A stretch of 64,000 bases of DNA, taken from positions 33,247,332-33,311,331 of the forward strand of contig NC_053046.1 in the NCBI RefSeq assembly GCF_003473485.1. Reading direction: 5' to 3'. Shown piece by piece: positions 36,358-49,141 of the stretch (its first letter is position 1; each line of letters begins with the position of its first letter). Source of the stretch: Medicago truncatula (Eukaryota; Streptophyta; Magnoliopsida; Fabales; Fabaceae). The position numbers and the translations under genes are program-made. The notes beneath the pieces were generated by a model. The model was not told the DNA's origin. It searched no databases and was given only the letters and a program-made list of their open reading frames with translations.

Positions 36358-39300
36358 GATGAGAATGAGATATTGTTGAATGATTTTTCTTTCCCTCAAT
36401 GTAATTTCTTCTATATCTATCACCAGTATTCCCAACCCTAGATGATCCCAATGGAATTGCTTATAGGACTATTGCCAAACTTGCCAGAAATGCCAGTAAC
36501 GTGATTTCTTCTATTTGTTTCTTAATCTACATGTATATATAGGAACCAAAATTAGTTTGTTATGATATACAGACATTGAGCACAAAACATTGGTTTGTAA
36601 TTTCTAACCGGACAGATTTTGCGCTGACTAGGAGGCACGTAATTAACTTATCTGAAAATGTAAAACTTGAAAGGAAACTAATTAAGTTTTGATGTTGTCA
36701 AACTTGTATACCACTCCTCCGGGATGATTGTTGGGTTTGTTGTTGTTTAGTGGCACTTACTCCTCATCTCTTCGATAAATAGGGAACTAAGTTGAACCAA
36801 AAAAAATCTAAAATTGGATTGAAAGATAGAAGTAGTTTTATTGTAGTTGGAGACAAAAAATAAAATAAAATTTAGCAATTGTAAACTGTGATAATATAGG
36901 GAAAAAATCTAGAGCTAACTATATTTGAAGGGTCGATAAAAATAATACGGTGGCTCGATCATTTAACAATAACAAATGTTAATAATGTTTGGCTGGAAGT
37001 TTAGATTATTGTCTTTTGCATGTATATAATGTTTCTTATTTTTTTTTTAGTGTGTGACCACTTTATAGTGAGATGAGTCATGTCCTTTGTAGTATAAATA
37101 ATAAATGTTAATCCTTTTTCATTTAGTTATCGCATGAGTTTAGACATTCAAACTTAGATTGATTGGGAATTAGTTTTGTTTCTCTTCAATTTTTGGATGG
37201 ATGACAACTACATTATCAATAAAAAAAAGTTGGGTAAATAAGAATTTTGTCTTTTGGATTTTTGATCTTAATCAAGAACATCCTAATTTATGTGGTGGAT
37301 TCATCATGAGTGAGAAATTATTTCCACTTCATATTGCATGAATCAAGAACATGCACTTTTTAACTTTTTTATATTAAATATAAATAAAAAATTAATATGT
37401 GAGGTAAAATTGTGGAATCCAATGTGAGTTTTTATGGTTGCACCATTAAAGTAAAAAAGCAAGCGAATTGCTTTAAAATAATATTGCTTTAATAGAACCC
37501 ATAAAATAACTTTGAATAAGTTCTTCATTGAAGTTGCTGTTAGAAACAACACGAATTTAAAGATTTTTTTTAACAAATATTATAATATAGAGATAACACG
37601 TAACTTTTATTCATAATTCAATATTCCATCAATATTTTAATCTAACAAATGTCAATAATTAGTTTGTTATCTCTAAAAAAAGAGTTAGTTTGTTATAGAT
37701 TAATATTTTCTCATTCAATCTGATTTGAATTCAGGTCAACTCTATTTCTTTTAGCTAAAACTAATTTAGCTATTCAAACCTCCTTGTCAATAATCACAAA
37801 CAACTGCATGAATCAAATTTTCTGCAATACTATTGTTTTTTTAATTTTTATCATGGAAAAGAACCGTGGGTTATATCACATGTAACTGTAAGTCTACATA
37901 CCAATAGTACAATACATGAATCCTTCAAAAAAAAAAGTACAATACATGAAAAAAATACCTTTGAAACTTTAACGATGTGTGATGATGTCCTCGGAAGTAA
38001 ACGTTCATTATCTTTCTCGTCCTCGTGATAAGATATTGATTTTCTCTTTTTTTTGTCACGTAGTTTAGTAGTCGGAGAAATTCAGATGAAATAGTAGAGT
38101 GTTCAGGATTCGAACCCCGACCCCTGCATATATAATGCATTATCCCTTACCAAGTGAGCTAAGCTCAAGGGGACGATAAAAGATATTGATTTAATTTCTT
38201 AAAAAAAATATTGATTTAATCAGTATCAATTTAAAACAAAATAAATAAACGAAAACAATTTTGAGTTAAATTTTAAAGCATCAACATTATTCCTCTTATT
38301 TTGTCGAACCAATCTCGTCATTGTCTCAACCATAAGAATGAGGAAGAAAGTTTTTACTTCCAAAGTACGACCTTAGTCATCGTTAGAATTTAGACAATTT
38401 TTAAATATTGATTTTGTTGTTAATTTAGTTAAAAAGACTCACACCAATACTTTGACGTGTGGAGCAAGGATCAACGACAACAAATAATCAAATAGATCGC
38501 AAGCAATACCAAGTTTACCCGTTTGACCAAATTGATCTACTATGAGGGAGACAGTTGCTCTCCAATTCACTATCAAAGAGTTATTTACAAATAGATACAA
38601 GGGTTAAAAGAAATTAGCCTCCAACCAGCTCTCTCTAAGAGCAAAGCCTAATTTCTGCCATTTTCCGAATCCCTTTCCCGTGTATCCAAGGTATTACAAT
38701 TATTTCTCAACCTTAGTTCCTATGCAAAAAAAAAGAACTAGTCTTTAGCCTTTGATTTCCTAAGATCTCCTATTTTGGTAAACTCTAGTTTGTCTCAATC
38801 TCACCTCTTACGTGTTTCCACCCCATGAATCCTTCTCCAGAAGGAACCAACCCTTTTCAAATAGTCCCTTCTTTTGATTTCCTTAAATTCACATATTTTC
38901 ACTCTCAAAACTATGTTGAAACTATCATTTTATAGACCTGACTGCACATTTCCGTCTAGGCAAAAACATGTTACACATGAGCGCAAAACAACAACTCAAA
39001 CACACCTTTCTCCTACGCCTAAGCGCAAAATAGCATAATCACAAAGGAAAAGAAAAAATTTTAAGACACTTTTAAACAAATTTTCAGTTTGTCTTAAAAT
39101 TGATGGTGATGTCACTTTAACCATCAATTACATTGTCATTTGACCTTGCATCCAACTACACTCTATAGTCCCACAAACTTTCATTTTTACTTCTTCAACC
39201 CTCGGAATGCCTTCCACCTTCTTAAACATAAAATTAAATAATTGTTCAAAAAATATTTAAATTAAAATTAAATTTACAGAATCAAAATATTTATAGATAA

Positions 39301-39506
39301 AATTTGAATCCAGTTATGTCGCTAAAAGATAAAAAATTTGATAACTAATTAGACCCTATTGCCAAAAAAAATTTGATTAAACCCTATTTACAATAATAAA
39401 AAAAAAACTCATTTTGTAAAAAAACTAATTAAAACCTACTTAAAAATTTGGATCCAAAAATAAAAACTATGTAGGTGATTTAAATTCTCCCCTAAAAAAT
39501 GTTTAA
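36358..39506. other. transporter upstream region and intergenic sequence
   Basis: The first few hundred bases should hold the transporter promoter. The rest is AT-rich. A SINE-like piece lies at 38098-38175, and a slightly GC-richer block at about 38440-39200 looks like retroelement-derived sequence but gave no recognisable protein. Confidence 0.4.
38098..38175 (-). repeat. tRNA-derived SINE-like fragment
   Basis: On the minus strand the A-box-like gagcttagctcacttggtaa precedes the B-box-like ggggttcgaatcc. It is closely related to the cassettes at 4771-4852 and 13714-13787. Confidence 0.5.
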
Positions 39507-39560
39507 TCTATACTATATATAAAGAAAGTAGATCATTTTGGGTTGATTTTTTCTCCTTCC
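39507..39560 (+). mobile_element. possible Helitron 5' terminus
   Basis: An A is followed by tctatactatatataaagaa, which resembles the TC-beginning 5' ends of plant Helitrons. No matching 3' hairpin-CTRR end was found before the next gene, so the element is incomplete or the match is chance. Confidence 0.35.
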
Positions 39561-40406
39561 ATACACATACACAAATTTGATGATAAGAATGTTATTTTGT
39601 TGGTGTGTCATTCAAAAAGTCAAAGATAAAAATGTACAATATTTTTGTTTTTTTTAAGGAATTTATATTATTTTTGTTATATTTTTTGAAAGATATTATA
39701 TTAGTTATATTCTTTTTTTGAGAAATATATTAGTTATATTTTGGTATAATTGAAAAAATAAGTATAGTGTTACAATACGAAATTGCAAAATATCTATTAA
39801 TTATACTTATAATTTTTATCAAAATCAAAATAATTTTATTCAAAATTTCATAAACACTTATTCATGGTTTATATATATTAGCGCAATAATTTTTTTTGCA
39901 AACAATGAACGCCACATGCATACAAAAACAAAACAAAATATAATATAATTTTTTAAAATTAATGTTAAATAACTAAATTTATTGAAAAATATATTATGTT
40001 AAGAAAATAAATAAATAATTAAAAGTAAATATACACTGATTTTTTTTAAATAAATATTGATTGATTGATTTGGTTTCTTTGAAAAAATTTGATTAACGCC
40101 TTTGTAAAAATCAACGGTTTGATTAACTAACAAAAACATATTTTGGCAGTTTTTAATTAGAGAGATTTGGGGAATTGGTTATGAGAAAGTTTAGGGAATT
40201 CATTAGGGTTTTAAAGCCGGCATATCTCAAATAATATGCTACGTACGCACATTATAAATACCCATCCCATCCCAACTTTGAGAAAATATAATAATCGCTT
40301 GAATATTGGCATCGAGAAAGAGTTGGTTAGGGTTTTTAATCGCTTTAAGATTCATAGATCATCGAGGTGATCACCAACCCTAAACAAAACTAAACCCTAG
40401 TTAGAT
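39561..40406. other. upstream region of the DEAH helicase
   Basis: AT-rich sequence leads to a TATA-like attataaatacc at about 40253 and a pyrimidine-rich leader. Telo-box-like aaccctaaac and aaaccctag lie within 35 bp of the ATG, as often seen in plant housekeeping genes. Confidence 0.5.
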
Positions 40407-42961
40407 ATGGATTCGAGGAAGAGAAGAAGTAAAGGAGCAGTTCAAGTTGAGAGGGAATTCAAGAGATCTAAAGCTGAAGAAGATATTCAAACCTTGAGAA
40501 ATTTTTCAAGGTATGAGTACTTGAAAAGAAGGGAGGAAAAGAAACTGCAACACCTTAAGGAGTATATTATAGATGAACAATATCTATTTGAAGGAGTTAG
40601 GGTTTCAAAAGCTGAATACTGTGATCTCAAGCACAAGAAAGATATATACGATGTAGTTTCGAAGAAGAGAGGCTTAGAGAGCGCTGAGGATTATAAGGAG
40701 TATATAATGCCAGAAGCTTATGATGATCATCAACAAAGTGGCGGCGTTAATCAGGAAAAGCGGTTTTCGGTTGCTACACAGCGTTACAGTACTGCTGACA
40801 AAGAAGAGGCTTGGGAGGAACATCAAATTAGAAAGGCAACGATGAAATTTGGTTCGAAAAATAAAACAAATGTCTCTGATGATTATCAGTTTGTGTTTGA
40901 GGATCAGATTGATGTTATCAAGGAATCAGTGATGGGTGGAGATAAGTTTGATTGTCAAGAAGAGATTGCATCTGAAAAATCTCGAGCAAAGAGATCGGCT
41001 TATGAGGCACTTAAGGAGGAGAGGAAAAAGCTACCTATATATCCTTTTAAGGATGAATTTCTCCAGGCTGTTCATGATCACCAAGTACTTGTCATTGTTG
41101 GTGAAACTGGTTCTGGAAAAACTACACAGATTCCCCAATATCTTCACGAAGCTGGTTATACGAAGGATGGAAGAATGATTGCATGTACTCAGCCACGACG
41201 TGTTGCTGCTATGAGTGTTGCTGCCCGAGTTTCTCAAGAAATGGGTGTTAAGCTAGGACACGAGGTTGGCTACTCCATACGCTTTGAGGATTGCACATCC
41301 GAGAAAACCATTGTTAAGTATATGACGGATGGAATGCTGTTGAGGGAATTCCTTACTCAGCCTGAGCTGGACAGTTATAGTGTTGTGATGGTGGATGAAG
41401 CTCATGAAAGAACACTTTCAACTGATATTTTGTTTGGATTAGTTAAGGATGTTGCTCGTGCCCGGCCTGATCTTAAGTTGCTGATATCAAGCGCCACTCT
41501 TGATGCAGAGAAGTTCAGTAACTACTTTGATCTTGCTCCAATATTCAAAATTCCTGGGAGACGGTATCCTGTTGAAATACACTACTCCAAAACAGCAGTA
41601 TCTAACTACATGGATGCTGCTATTGTCACAACGCTTCAAATCCATGCCACTCAACCTCCTGGAGATATATTGGTATTCCTTGCTGGTCAAGAAGAAATTG
41701 AAAGCGTAGAAGAAAACCTGAAGTATCAGATGAGAGGTTTGGGGACTAAATTAGATGAGTTAATTATATGCCCTATATATGCCAACCTGCCAACTGAACT
41801 GCAAGCTAGAATATTTGAACCCACACCTAAAGGGGCCAGAAAGGTAGTCCTTGCCACCAATATTGCAGAGACGTCGTTGACAATTGATGGGATCAAGTAT
41901 GTCATTGATCCAGGATTCTTTAAGATGAAATGTTATAATCCAAGGACTGGAATGGAGTCTTTACTAGTAACTCCCATCTCCAAAGCTTCAGCAATGCAAA
42001 GAGCTGGTCGGTCTGGAAGAACAGGTCCTGGAAAGTGCTTCCGACTGTATACTGCATACAGTTTTCAAAATGATTTGGATGACAACACTACACCGGAAAT
42101 ACAAAGGACTAACCTTGCAAATGTAGTCTTAACTTTAAATAGTCTTGGTATTGAATATGACAAGTTGTTGCGTTTCGAATTTATGGATCCGCCACCAGCT
42201 GAGGCCAAAAGGATGCCATGGAGCTTTTATATAATCTGGGTGCTTTAAATGGGCATGGCAAGTTAACTAAGGTAGGTAAACGGATGGCAGAGTTCCCACT
42301 TGATCCTATGTTGTCAAAAATGATAGTTGCTTCAGAAAAATACAAGTGCTCTGACGAGATAATCTCCATTGCTGCTATGCTTTCCGTTGGAAACTCAATT
42401 TTCTACCGTCCGAGAGATAAACAAGTACATGCAGACAATGCAAGAATGAACTTTCACACTGGAGATGTCGGTGACCACATTGCGCATCTAAAGGTCTTCA
42501 ATTCATGGAAAGAGGCCAATTATTCAACGCAATGGTGTTTTGAGAATTATGTGCAGGTCAGAAGTATGAAACGTGCTAGGGATATCCGTGATCAACTGGC
42601 AGGTCTATTGGAAAGGGTTGAGATCGAACTAACTTCCAATCCCAATAATTTAGATGCCATCAGGAAATCCATATTATCTGGATTTTTCCCAAACTCTGCA
42701 AAGCTACAAAAGGATGGTACTTATCGAAGGTTCAAACATCTACAAACTGTTCACATACATCCTAGTTCGGGGATGGCAGAGGTTATTCCCAGATTGGTTT
42801 TGTACCATGAACTAGTACTCACAACCAAGGAATATATGAGGCAGGTCACAGAGATAAAGCCAGAGTGGTTGCTGGAGATAGCCCCCCACTGTTACGATCC
42901 CAAGGATGTTGGAGACTCGAGTTCCAAGAAAATGCCTCGTGGATGTGGACTTGCACTGTAG
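40407..42961 (+). CDS. PRP2/DHX16-type DEAH-box RNA helicase, intronless, one frameshift (possible retrocopy)
   Basis: This is similar to the spliceosomal ATP-dependent helicase PRP2 (Arabidopsis ESP3/DEAH1), which remodels the activated spliceosome in the nucleus. The first frame (40407-42248) carries Walker A GETGSGKT (residues 232-239), DEAH (330-333), SAT (362-364), the [12 protein letters not shown] segment and motif [10 protein letters not shown] (531-538). After FMDPPPAEA the family sequence continues in another frame (ending at 42961), from [19 protein letters not shown] through the winged-helix/ratchet and OB-fold regions to [11 protein letters not shown]. Eight bases separate GAGGCC from GCCATGGAG where nine would be expected, so a one-base loss at about 42205 is the simple reading. 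No intron can explain it. The family is about 1,040 residues; about 190 N-terminal residues are missing. Lack of introns, the short N-terminus and the shift suggest a retrocopy, though all motifs are preserved and a sequencing error is possible. Confidence 0.85.
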
Positions 42962-44460
42962 GACATGTAGCTGGCACATTATTTGAGAAATATTGGTTGT
43001 TCTTTCTGGTTCTGTAAAAGACTTGAATTTTAAATTTGTTTATAAAATTCCTTTTTTACCTTTGTTATTTGTGATTAATTTCATACCTATTGGACAATTG
43101 AGAAATATATTGGAGGCTCTATTATAATTTGGAGTCTGTTTCATGATTTTTTTCTGGCCTTTTTCTTCTTTTGAATGTTTTGCTTGCTACTTGCAGGTTT
43201 GAAGGAGGACGTGATACTTTTAACTGTTTTGTTTGATCAAAGGGTGAAGCTATATTGTTTTACAATGACTATTTTTTGCAAACTATTTTCTGTATATTAT
43301 TTCTTACATACTCAAATCTCTCTGATATTGATATGTTGTTATTTCTTTTGCTAGATTACTTTCTGATTAAGGCAAGTTTAGACCTTACAGTATGCACAGC
43401 AATTATTCGGTATACAAAATCGTAAGTGGATATAGACAGTAACATGGTTGCAAACTTCCCTCAAACACAGACTTGGTGCTCAGTTGCTACTAATCGAGTA
43501 TTGTTAATCATTTTGCGACTTAGAATTTGTTGTATTGCTTCATTTGCTCGCATGTTCATGATTGAAAATGTTATTATGTGAATTAGAAGAGAGAGTTAAT
43601 ACTTGAATCATGTTATTATGTTTTCGTTATGGGAGAACTTTAAAAATATCAAGACCTCTCTTTGATCATTTTGGTTTTGACAGGATGCTTCTCTTGGAGA
43701 AGGTGCATACCTGGAAGTGAAACTGATAATCATGTTTCCTAGCTTTAAATTGAACTGTTTATTTCACTTAGTTTTTAGGTTATGTTTTTGTATGGTATAT
43801 TTTGTATGGCTTTAATTTGATCTCTTTTTTGTCCACTTCATAATTCTCAGACTCCTAATTTCTTTCTCCACTCAATTGCATCTCATCCAAATTATTTCTC
43901 ATTCTTACTCAATTGGTCTCCGACACCGATATGGCTCTGATACATGTGATTATATTAAACTATTCAATTGTTTCAAATTACTACCGGCGTCAACATTCTT
44001 GTGTCAATGTTGTGTCCGTTTCAGTGCTTTATACATCCACTATGAGCTCTTTGCGTATTTACTTCTCCACCTCTATTGTTATGTTATTTGAGTGTTCTCT
44101 TATTTTTCAATTTACTTTGGTAGCTGTACTCCATGAGTTTTTAAGGATGCAGGCTCTGTCATTTTATTTGATTATACACTGATGCGATCCCAAGGACGTC
44201 GAATACTCGAGTTCCAAGAAAATGCCTCGTGGACGTGGACTTGCATAATAGGAGGTGGTCTTTCTGGAGGGAAAAATGTGCCTCTGGAAGGAAGTATATT
44301 AGCTGCTAAATTTCTTGGTCACAGTTGGTTTGTTTATCTTTCTGGCTCTGCATAAGAATTGGATTTTAATTTTTTTAATCGAAGTCTTTTGACCTATTTC
44401 ACTCTGGAGTAATTAGTTTCTTACCTATTGGACAATTGAGAAATACATTAATTGGAGACA
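42962..44460 (+). other. helicase 3' flank with duplicated 3' end
   Basis: The helicase stop context and 3' untranslated region (about 42890-43115) recur in diverged form at about 44183-44455. Shared blocks include gatcccaagga, actcgagttccaagaaaatg, cctcgtgga.gtggacttgca and cctattggacaattgagaaa. The 1.1 kb between has no recognised gene. Confidence 0.7.
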
Positions 44461-45115
44461 ACACTGTCAATCAACTGTTTACTCTCACTCTTTGGCGCAT
44501 TCGGATAAACTGCAATGATGTTGTATTCAACAAAGGTCAGATCCATGCTTTAAAATCAAGAAGTGTCTACTTTTGCTGAGCACTTCAATCAATTTGCAAA
44601 ATCCGAGCCTGCAGCAAGAGTATATCTGATCACGTTCGAGTGAATACTACAAATGGGAGTGCTTCACCAGTTGGTATCCTTAAAATCAATATTCATGCAG
44701 GCTGTTTTGAGGATCATTTCACTTGCTGGGGTTGAAAGCGTGGAATCATGAAGGGATGCTTTCTGCAGCTGCAACAAAGAGGGAGATGTGACAAAGGCTC
44801 CAGTTTTGCCGGACATTATGGGACTGCGTTGGTGTCTCCGGTGGATGTCTACACAAAATATGCCAAATGTTTGTGAACTGCGTGCTTGGGAAAACTAAGC
44901 TGGAGTACAAGGATATTGTCGTGTTTGACTGTCATGAATTGTTGTTCAGTATGTCTAATGTTAGTTTAATTTATGTTAAGTGATGTAACAATAGAGTTGC
45001 TCATAGTTTTGTAGGAATTGCTAGAAATTGTGGTAAATTGTATTCTCTGGTCTCTTTGATTACACAACTAAATGTTGATATAATTTGTGTTGTCACAGCT
45101 TGATTAAAACAAAAA
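44461..45115 (+). mobile_element. LINE RNase H-domain fragment
   Basis: The plus strand encodes pieces typical of the RNase H-like domain at the end of plant LINE ORF2. They include GMLSAAATKRE and, better preserved, VFDCHELLFSMSNVSLIYVK followed by NRVAHSFVGIARNCGKLYSL. Stops and frame changes run through it. An A-rich tail at about 45107-45128 could be its 3' end. Confidence 0.65.
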
Positions 45116-45269
45116 GAAATTAATAAAAGATTTTGAGAAATTAATATCTATCTGGTTTGTTTTTGTCTAACCGGCACATATCATGTCACTATCTGAACGA
45201 TGAGGACGTGGATCAGAGTTTCTACTTATAGAGGATAACATCGATCATCATTAGAATTTTAGACGATTT

Positions 45270-45560
45270 TTAAATATAGTTGTTTTACAAGAGGAAAACT
45301 AATTCATATAATTAAAGATCAAATGATCAATACATGTTGAAACATCACAATAAAGATGAGAAATTGCATTGACTGCCTAGAAAACTCCACACAAGAGTTG
45401 TTACATAAACCAATTAGGCTCCTACATGCAACAAGAATAGCGCCTACTTCCGTCTAATCCCGAGAGTGTCTATTAAACTGGTCTACAACCAACTTGAGTC
45501 CATGAAAAAAATGACATGATTGAAACTCAACTCCACAATCCCTTCTATTCCAAAGCCGCA
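45270..45560 (-). mobile_element. second LINE RNase H-domain fragment
   Basis: The minus strand encodes RDCGVEFQSCHFFHGLKLVV, then a stretch with ILVACRSLIGLCNNSCVEFS, matching the CK..VD...LI..C..L...V.F.RR order of plant RNase H-like domains. It lies in the opposite orientation to the fragment just before it and is decayed. Confidence 0.5.
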
Positions 45561-45680
45561 AGACGATTTTTAAATGTTAATACACTATATACCATCTATC
45601 AAAAGAGGTCTATAACAGAATTGACTTTTAATTAATACCTACAAACTTTTTCACTAACCTGCCCCACATTTTACGAAAGT

Positions 45681-47473
45681 CTAAAACTGACTCCCGTGAA
45701 AGGTCTGACCGAATTGCCAATTAGCTGGTGCCACGTTGTAGCTTGTCACAGTTCTACCATCACCAGTGGTTACTTTAAAAGAGAGGCTTTGTCCATTAAG
45801 GTAGGAATTGCTCTGCCAGTTTTGGCCCCAATTTCTTGACATGGGTTGCCAGCTAGTTTTGGACCCTTTGATTGACACTGCATGGGCATCTCCTGCTCCC
45901 GCGACATTGGTGATCAAAATCAAGTTGAAGTAAGAGTGGCCATTGATTGTGAACCTTATTCCTCCCTTTTTTATGCATGACACTCTTCAATCATCACCAA
46001 ATAAGGAAAATAAAACTCAGTAAGTTTGCAGAAAATTAGAACAACAAATTACAAAAGATTGAAAGCACCGTCTCCACGTCATGTTATGCAGAACTAAAAT
46101 ATGATAGAATTGATCATTTATAAGTGCATAAACTACAGAAAAAGTTGTAATGAAGAAGGAAATTTAGAGAGTTAAAAGCTAAAATCTGTCTCGAAGTCTT
46201 TATTTTAGAGGTCTCTCTCTAAGTCTTGGAGACGTCCAATTTGGTGATCAATTTTATTTTCCGTCTCTAATTTCTGTCGTTATTTCAACTTTCTATAACC
46301 TTTTAAAGCTTGAAAACATACCAAATTGATGGCTTTTACATACCTTCTAAATGATACAGGCACAATTCCAGCTTTATATTGAGCAATTTGAAGGAAAGCA
46401 GGTTCTGCCATATCAAAGTGTTGTAGGGGAGGATTACACCAACCACCATTGTTGTTTGGCAAAGCAGAATTTGGTGGACAAAAGTTTGTGGCAGTAACAA
46501 CAATGGTGCTATGTTTGCACCATCTTGGATCACCAACACACCTCATTTCATAACAAGCCCCACAGCTCAAACCATTGTTGAACAAAGCTGTGCTTAGTGC
46601 TGCAGTGTTTGTTCCATATCCTTGATTGTACAAATTTCCATAACCACATGCACCTCCTATACATGCATCAAACAAAACTATTATAAGTAAAGACAATCAT
46701 CTACTTTTTTTTTTTTTTTTTAAAGCAAAAAGAAATAAAAAATAAAATTACAAGGGGACAAGAACCAAACCCGAGTGGAAAGTCAGCGCATCTAAAGTTA
46801 TGTTTTCTATTTAATCTCAAGGGATACTTTTGGGTTTTTGATCTAATCGGTGTGAATCCAGAATGACCTTTTACTAGAAAATGGTGTCATTATCTGACAG
46901 CGTGATAGGAAAATCTTCAATTTCATCAACTGCATCACCCTCAATTTCATCACCCCCGATGCTTTCTCAATAACCATATTCTCTAATAAACAAACTAACA
47001 TTGAAAAAAGGTCCACAACATCGATCTAGACCACCATATTAAGGTTTTTCATGTATTTGAGACGACAACTGATTGTCTAAATCGCATTTAACATAAATTT
47101 TTCAAAATATCACGGATCATGACGTACATGGTTTTAATTTGTTATTGTGGTTACGATGCAAACCTTTATATTGCGGAAAAATGTGGCTAGAATTGTGGTT
47201 ACGGATGGCAGAAACCTCTAAAACTGTTTTCAGACAATTTTAAACTATGGTGACACTGACACTACTGCTATTACTACTACACCATGTGATTAAAATCTGT
47301 ACTTTTTGTTAACAAAAATAGAGGCTAAACTCACCCATTGTAGCAGAAGCATCACCACCACCATAGAAAGTGGCATGACCACTCTGCCAACCGCCATAGT
47401 TAGCAATGACACCATGAAAGTGCATTTCAATGAAGAGAAAGAACATAATAGCTATCAAAGTAGAAGATGCCAT
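45681..47473 (-). CDS. alpha-expansin, three exons
   Basis: This is a secreted cell-wall-loosening protein, 251 residues, usual for EXPA. Exons are 47473-47335, 46656-46344 and 45984-45681, all phases agreeing (joins ATM-G-GACGYG and SFRR-VSC). Residues 1 to about 24 form a signal peptide. Domain 1 (GH45-like) follows with [20 protein letters not shown], a set of Cys ([19 protein letters not shown]) and the HFD motif at 126-128. The GGWCNPP insert before HFD marks the alpha class. Domain 2 (cellulose-binding, group-2 grass-pollen fold) carries the Trp residues in [14 protein letters not shown] and ends [12 protein letters not shown]. Intron 1 is 678 bp and intron 2 is 359 bp. The usual RRVPC is RRVSC here. 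The gene looks intact. Which EXPA member it is cannot be told from this alone. Confidence 0.96.
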
Positions 47474-48326
47474 TGAATGTGCAGTTTTGTTTGCTCTGAT
47501 GTGATGTTGAATGCAAATGAAGTGTCTCTATTTATAAGCATTGTTTAATGACTAACATGCACATACATTGGTGGGGCTTTTTTCCTTAAAGGAACAGAAC
47601 AAGTGACAAATCAAACTGCACATGCACTGGTTTTTGTTGGGATTCCTAACCGAAAATCTTTTAGTCTAGACCCTTGCACATGCGTATACAACCATCATTG
47701 TTCATTAACTTTATAGACGGACCAACTTCTTAAATAAATGTATATTTTGGTGGTCACTACTTTAGGAGTTTATCTTATCTCACTCCTTTTTCTTCATTTT
47801 TTTTTTTGTTAAGAACCTAGGTATCATTAGGTGGAATTTTAATGCATTTGATGCAATTATACGATCTAGACAAAAAAAATCTAGACATTTTATTTTAATG
47901 AACGAGTCCAAAATACAAAGTCAGAACTAAAATCTTAATTTGACGATCATGATTAGCAATTGTAAAATTGCGCTAATTGGTATCAAACAACTCACATTCC
48001 CATTTTTGGTATAAAAAAAAAAAAAAAAGTCTAAAATACAAAGGTGAAATGTGTCTGAACAATTGATCTGACATTCTTGATTTGACACATGCCAGATTGT
48101 GTGCATAATTGGAATTTAAATATGATGCTTCTTATTTTTAAATTGTGTTCTATATTGCATTTGAGAATAAGATAGGGTCTTAACTAAGAAAATAATATAT
48201 AAACTTATTGTATTAATTGAACATCAAAATACAACTGACATGAATTTCAAATACATAAAAACAAAGAACAAAATAATATTTGCTATTAAAAGTTTGATAT
48301 CCGAATATCATTCCTAAAAACTTATA
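47474..48326. other. expansin upstream region
   Basis: The region just above the expansin ATG has a TATA-like ctatttataagc at about 47527 (minus-strand gene). The rest is AT-rich intergenic DNA with no recognised gene. Confidence 0.5.
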
Positions 48327-48584
48327 CTCCCTCCGTCCCTTAATAAATGACCCAGTTGACAATATACATTATTGACTTGACATACTTTGACCATACTTTT
48401 ATACTAATTCACAAAGATAAATAATATCATGTAAGATGTTGTTGGATTTGTCTCGATGAGTATTTTTAAAATATTAAATTTTTATAATTTTTTTTAGTAG
48501 AGAATTGAAGATATCAAAGATAAAACATATGCATTGGTATGTATGTCAGAGTCAAGTAGATCATTTATTTAAGGACGGAGGGAG
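48327..48584. mobile_element. Stowaway-like MITE with TA target duplication
   Basis: This 258-bp element begins ctccctccgtccc and ends ggacggagggag, perfect inverse ends with TA on both outer flanks. This is the standard form of Tc1/mariner-derived Stowaway MITEs in plants. There is no coding capacity. A partial relative sharing the internal catgtaagatgttg stretch lies at 63527-63695. Confidence 0.9.
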
Positions 48585-49140
48585 TATTATCTTTACACAT
48601 GAAAGAGTATCTAAATCTATCTGTGCAATCAAAAGCAGGAGCAGCAAGCAGCATTTGCGTCATATATGCTCAACTTTTTCAACATGTAGTGTAAAGGAGC
48701 ATAATATCTTTTATGTCTTCTCCAATTTGGCACGTAGACTAGATTCCAAGAGCATGCTTATTAACTATGTATGTGATTTTTGAATATAAGTAAAGTGCTG
48801 GAATGATAATAATAATTTAATGCATCCAGACTGTGTATGTTAAAAAGATAAATTTGGCACGGTGGCCCTATGGTTTTCCCACGCGTGTGAAAAATTAATC
48901 ATTGCTTATTAACTAATCTTTTTGTTTTTTTTTTGGTCAGGAACTAATCTTTTTGTTAATTAAGATAATGTGGAAATTAGTTGTTGCATGATATCACACT
49001 CGATTGCTACTTATGTATTTGACAACCAAAGTGCGTTTGGATAAATCATGATGGAATGGGGACATACAATGTGGTCTTAGAAATGTAATACATAAGCCTT
49101 GAAATAAATTATTACAACATGCTAAACAAAGACTACAATA
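48585..49140. other. intergenic sequence
   Basis: AT-rich. The short frame at 48505-48783 overlaps the MITE and has no recognisable product. Confidence 0.4.
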
Positions 49141-49141
49141 A

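Noticed and set aside
37925-38140. 71-codon minus-strand frame including RGRGSNPEHS
   Set aside because: Translation of the SINE-like B-box region, a familiar false-gene signature.
43876-44182. Overlapping plus-strand frames between the two helicase tails
   Set aside because: No similarity recognised; they sit in degenerate intergenic sequence.
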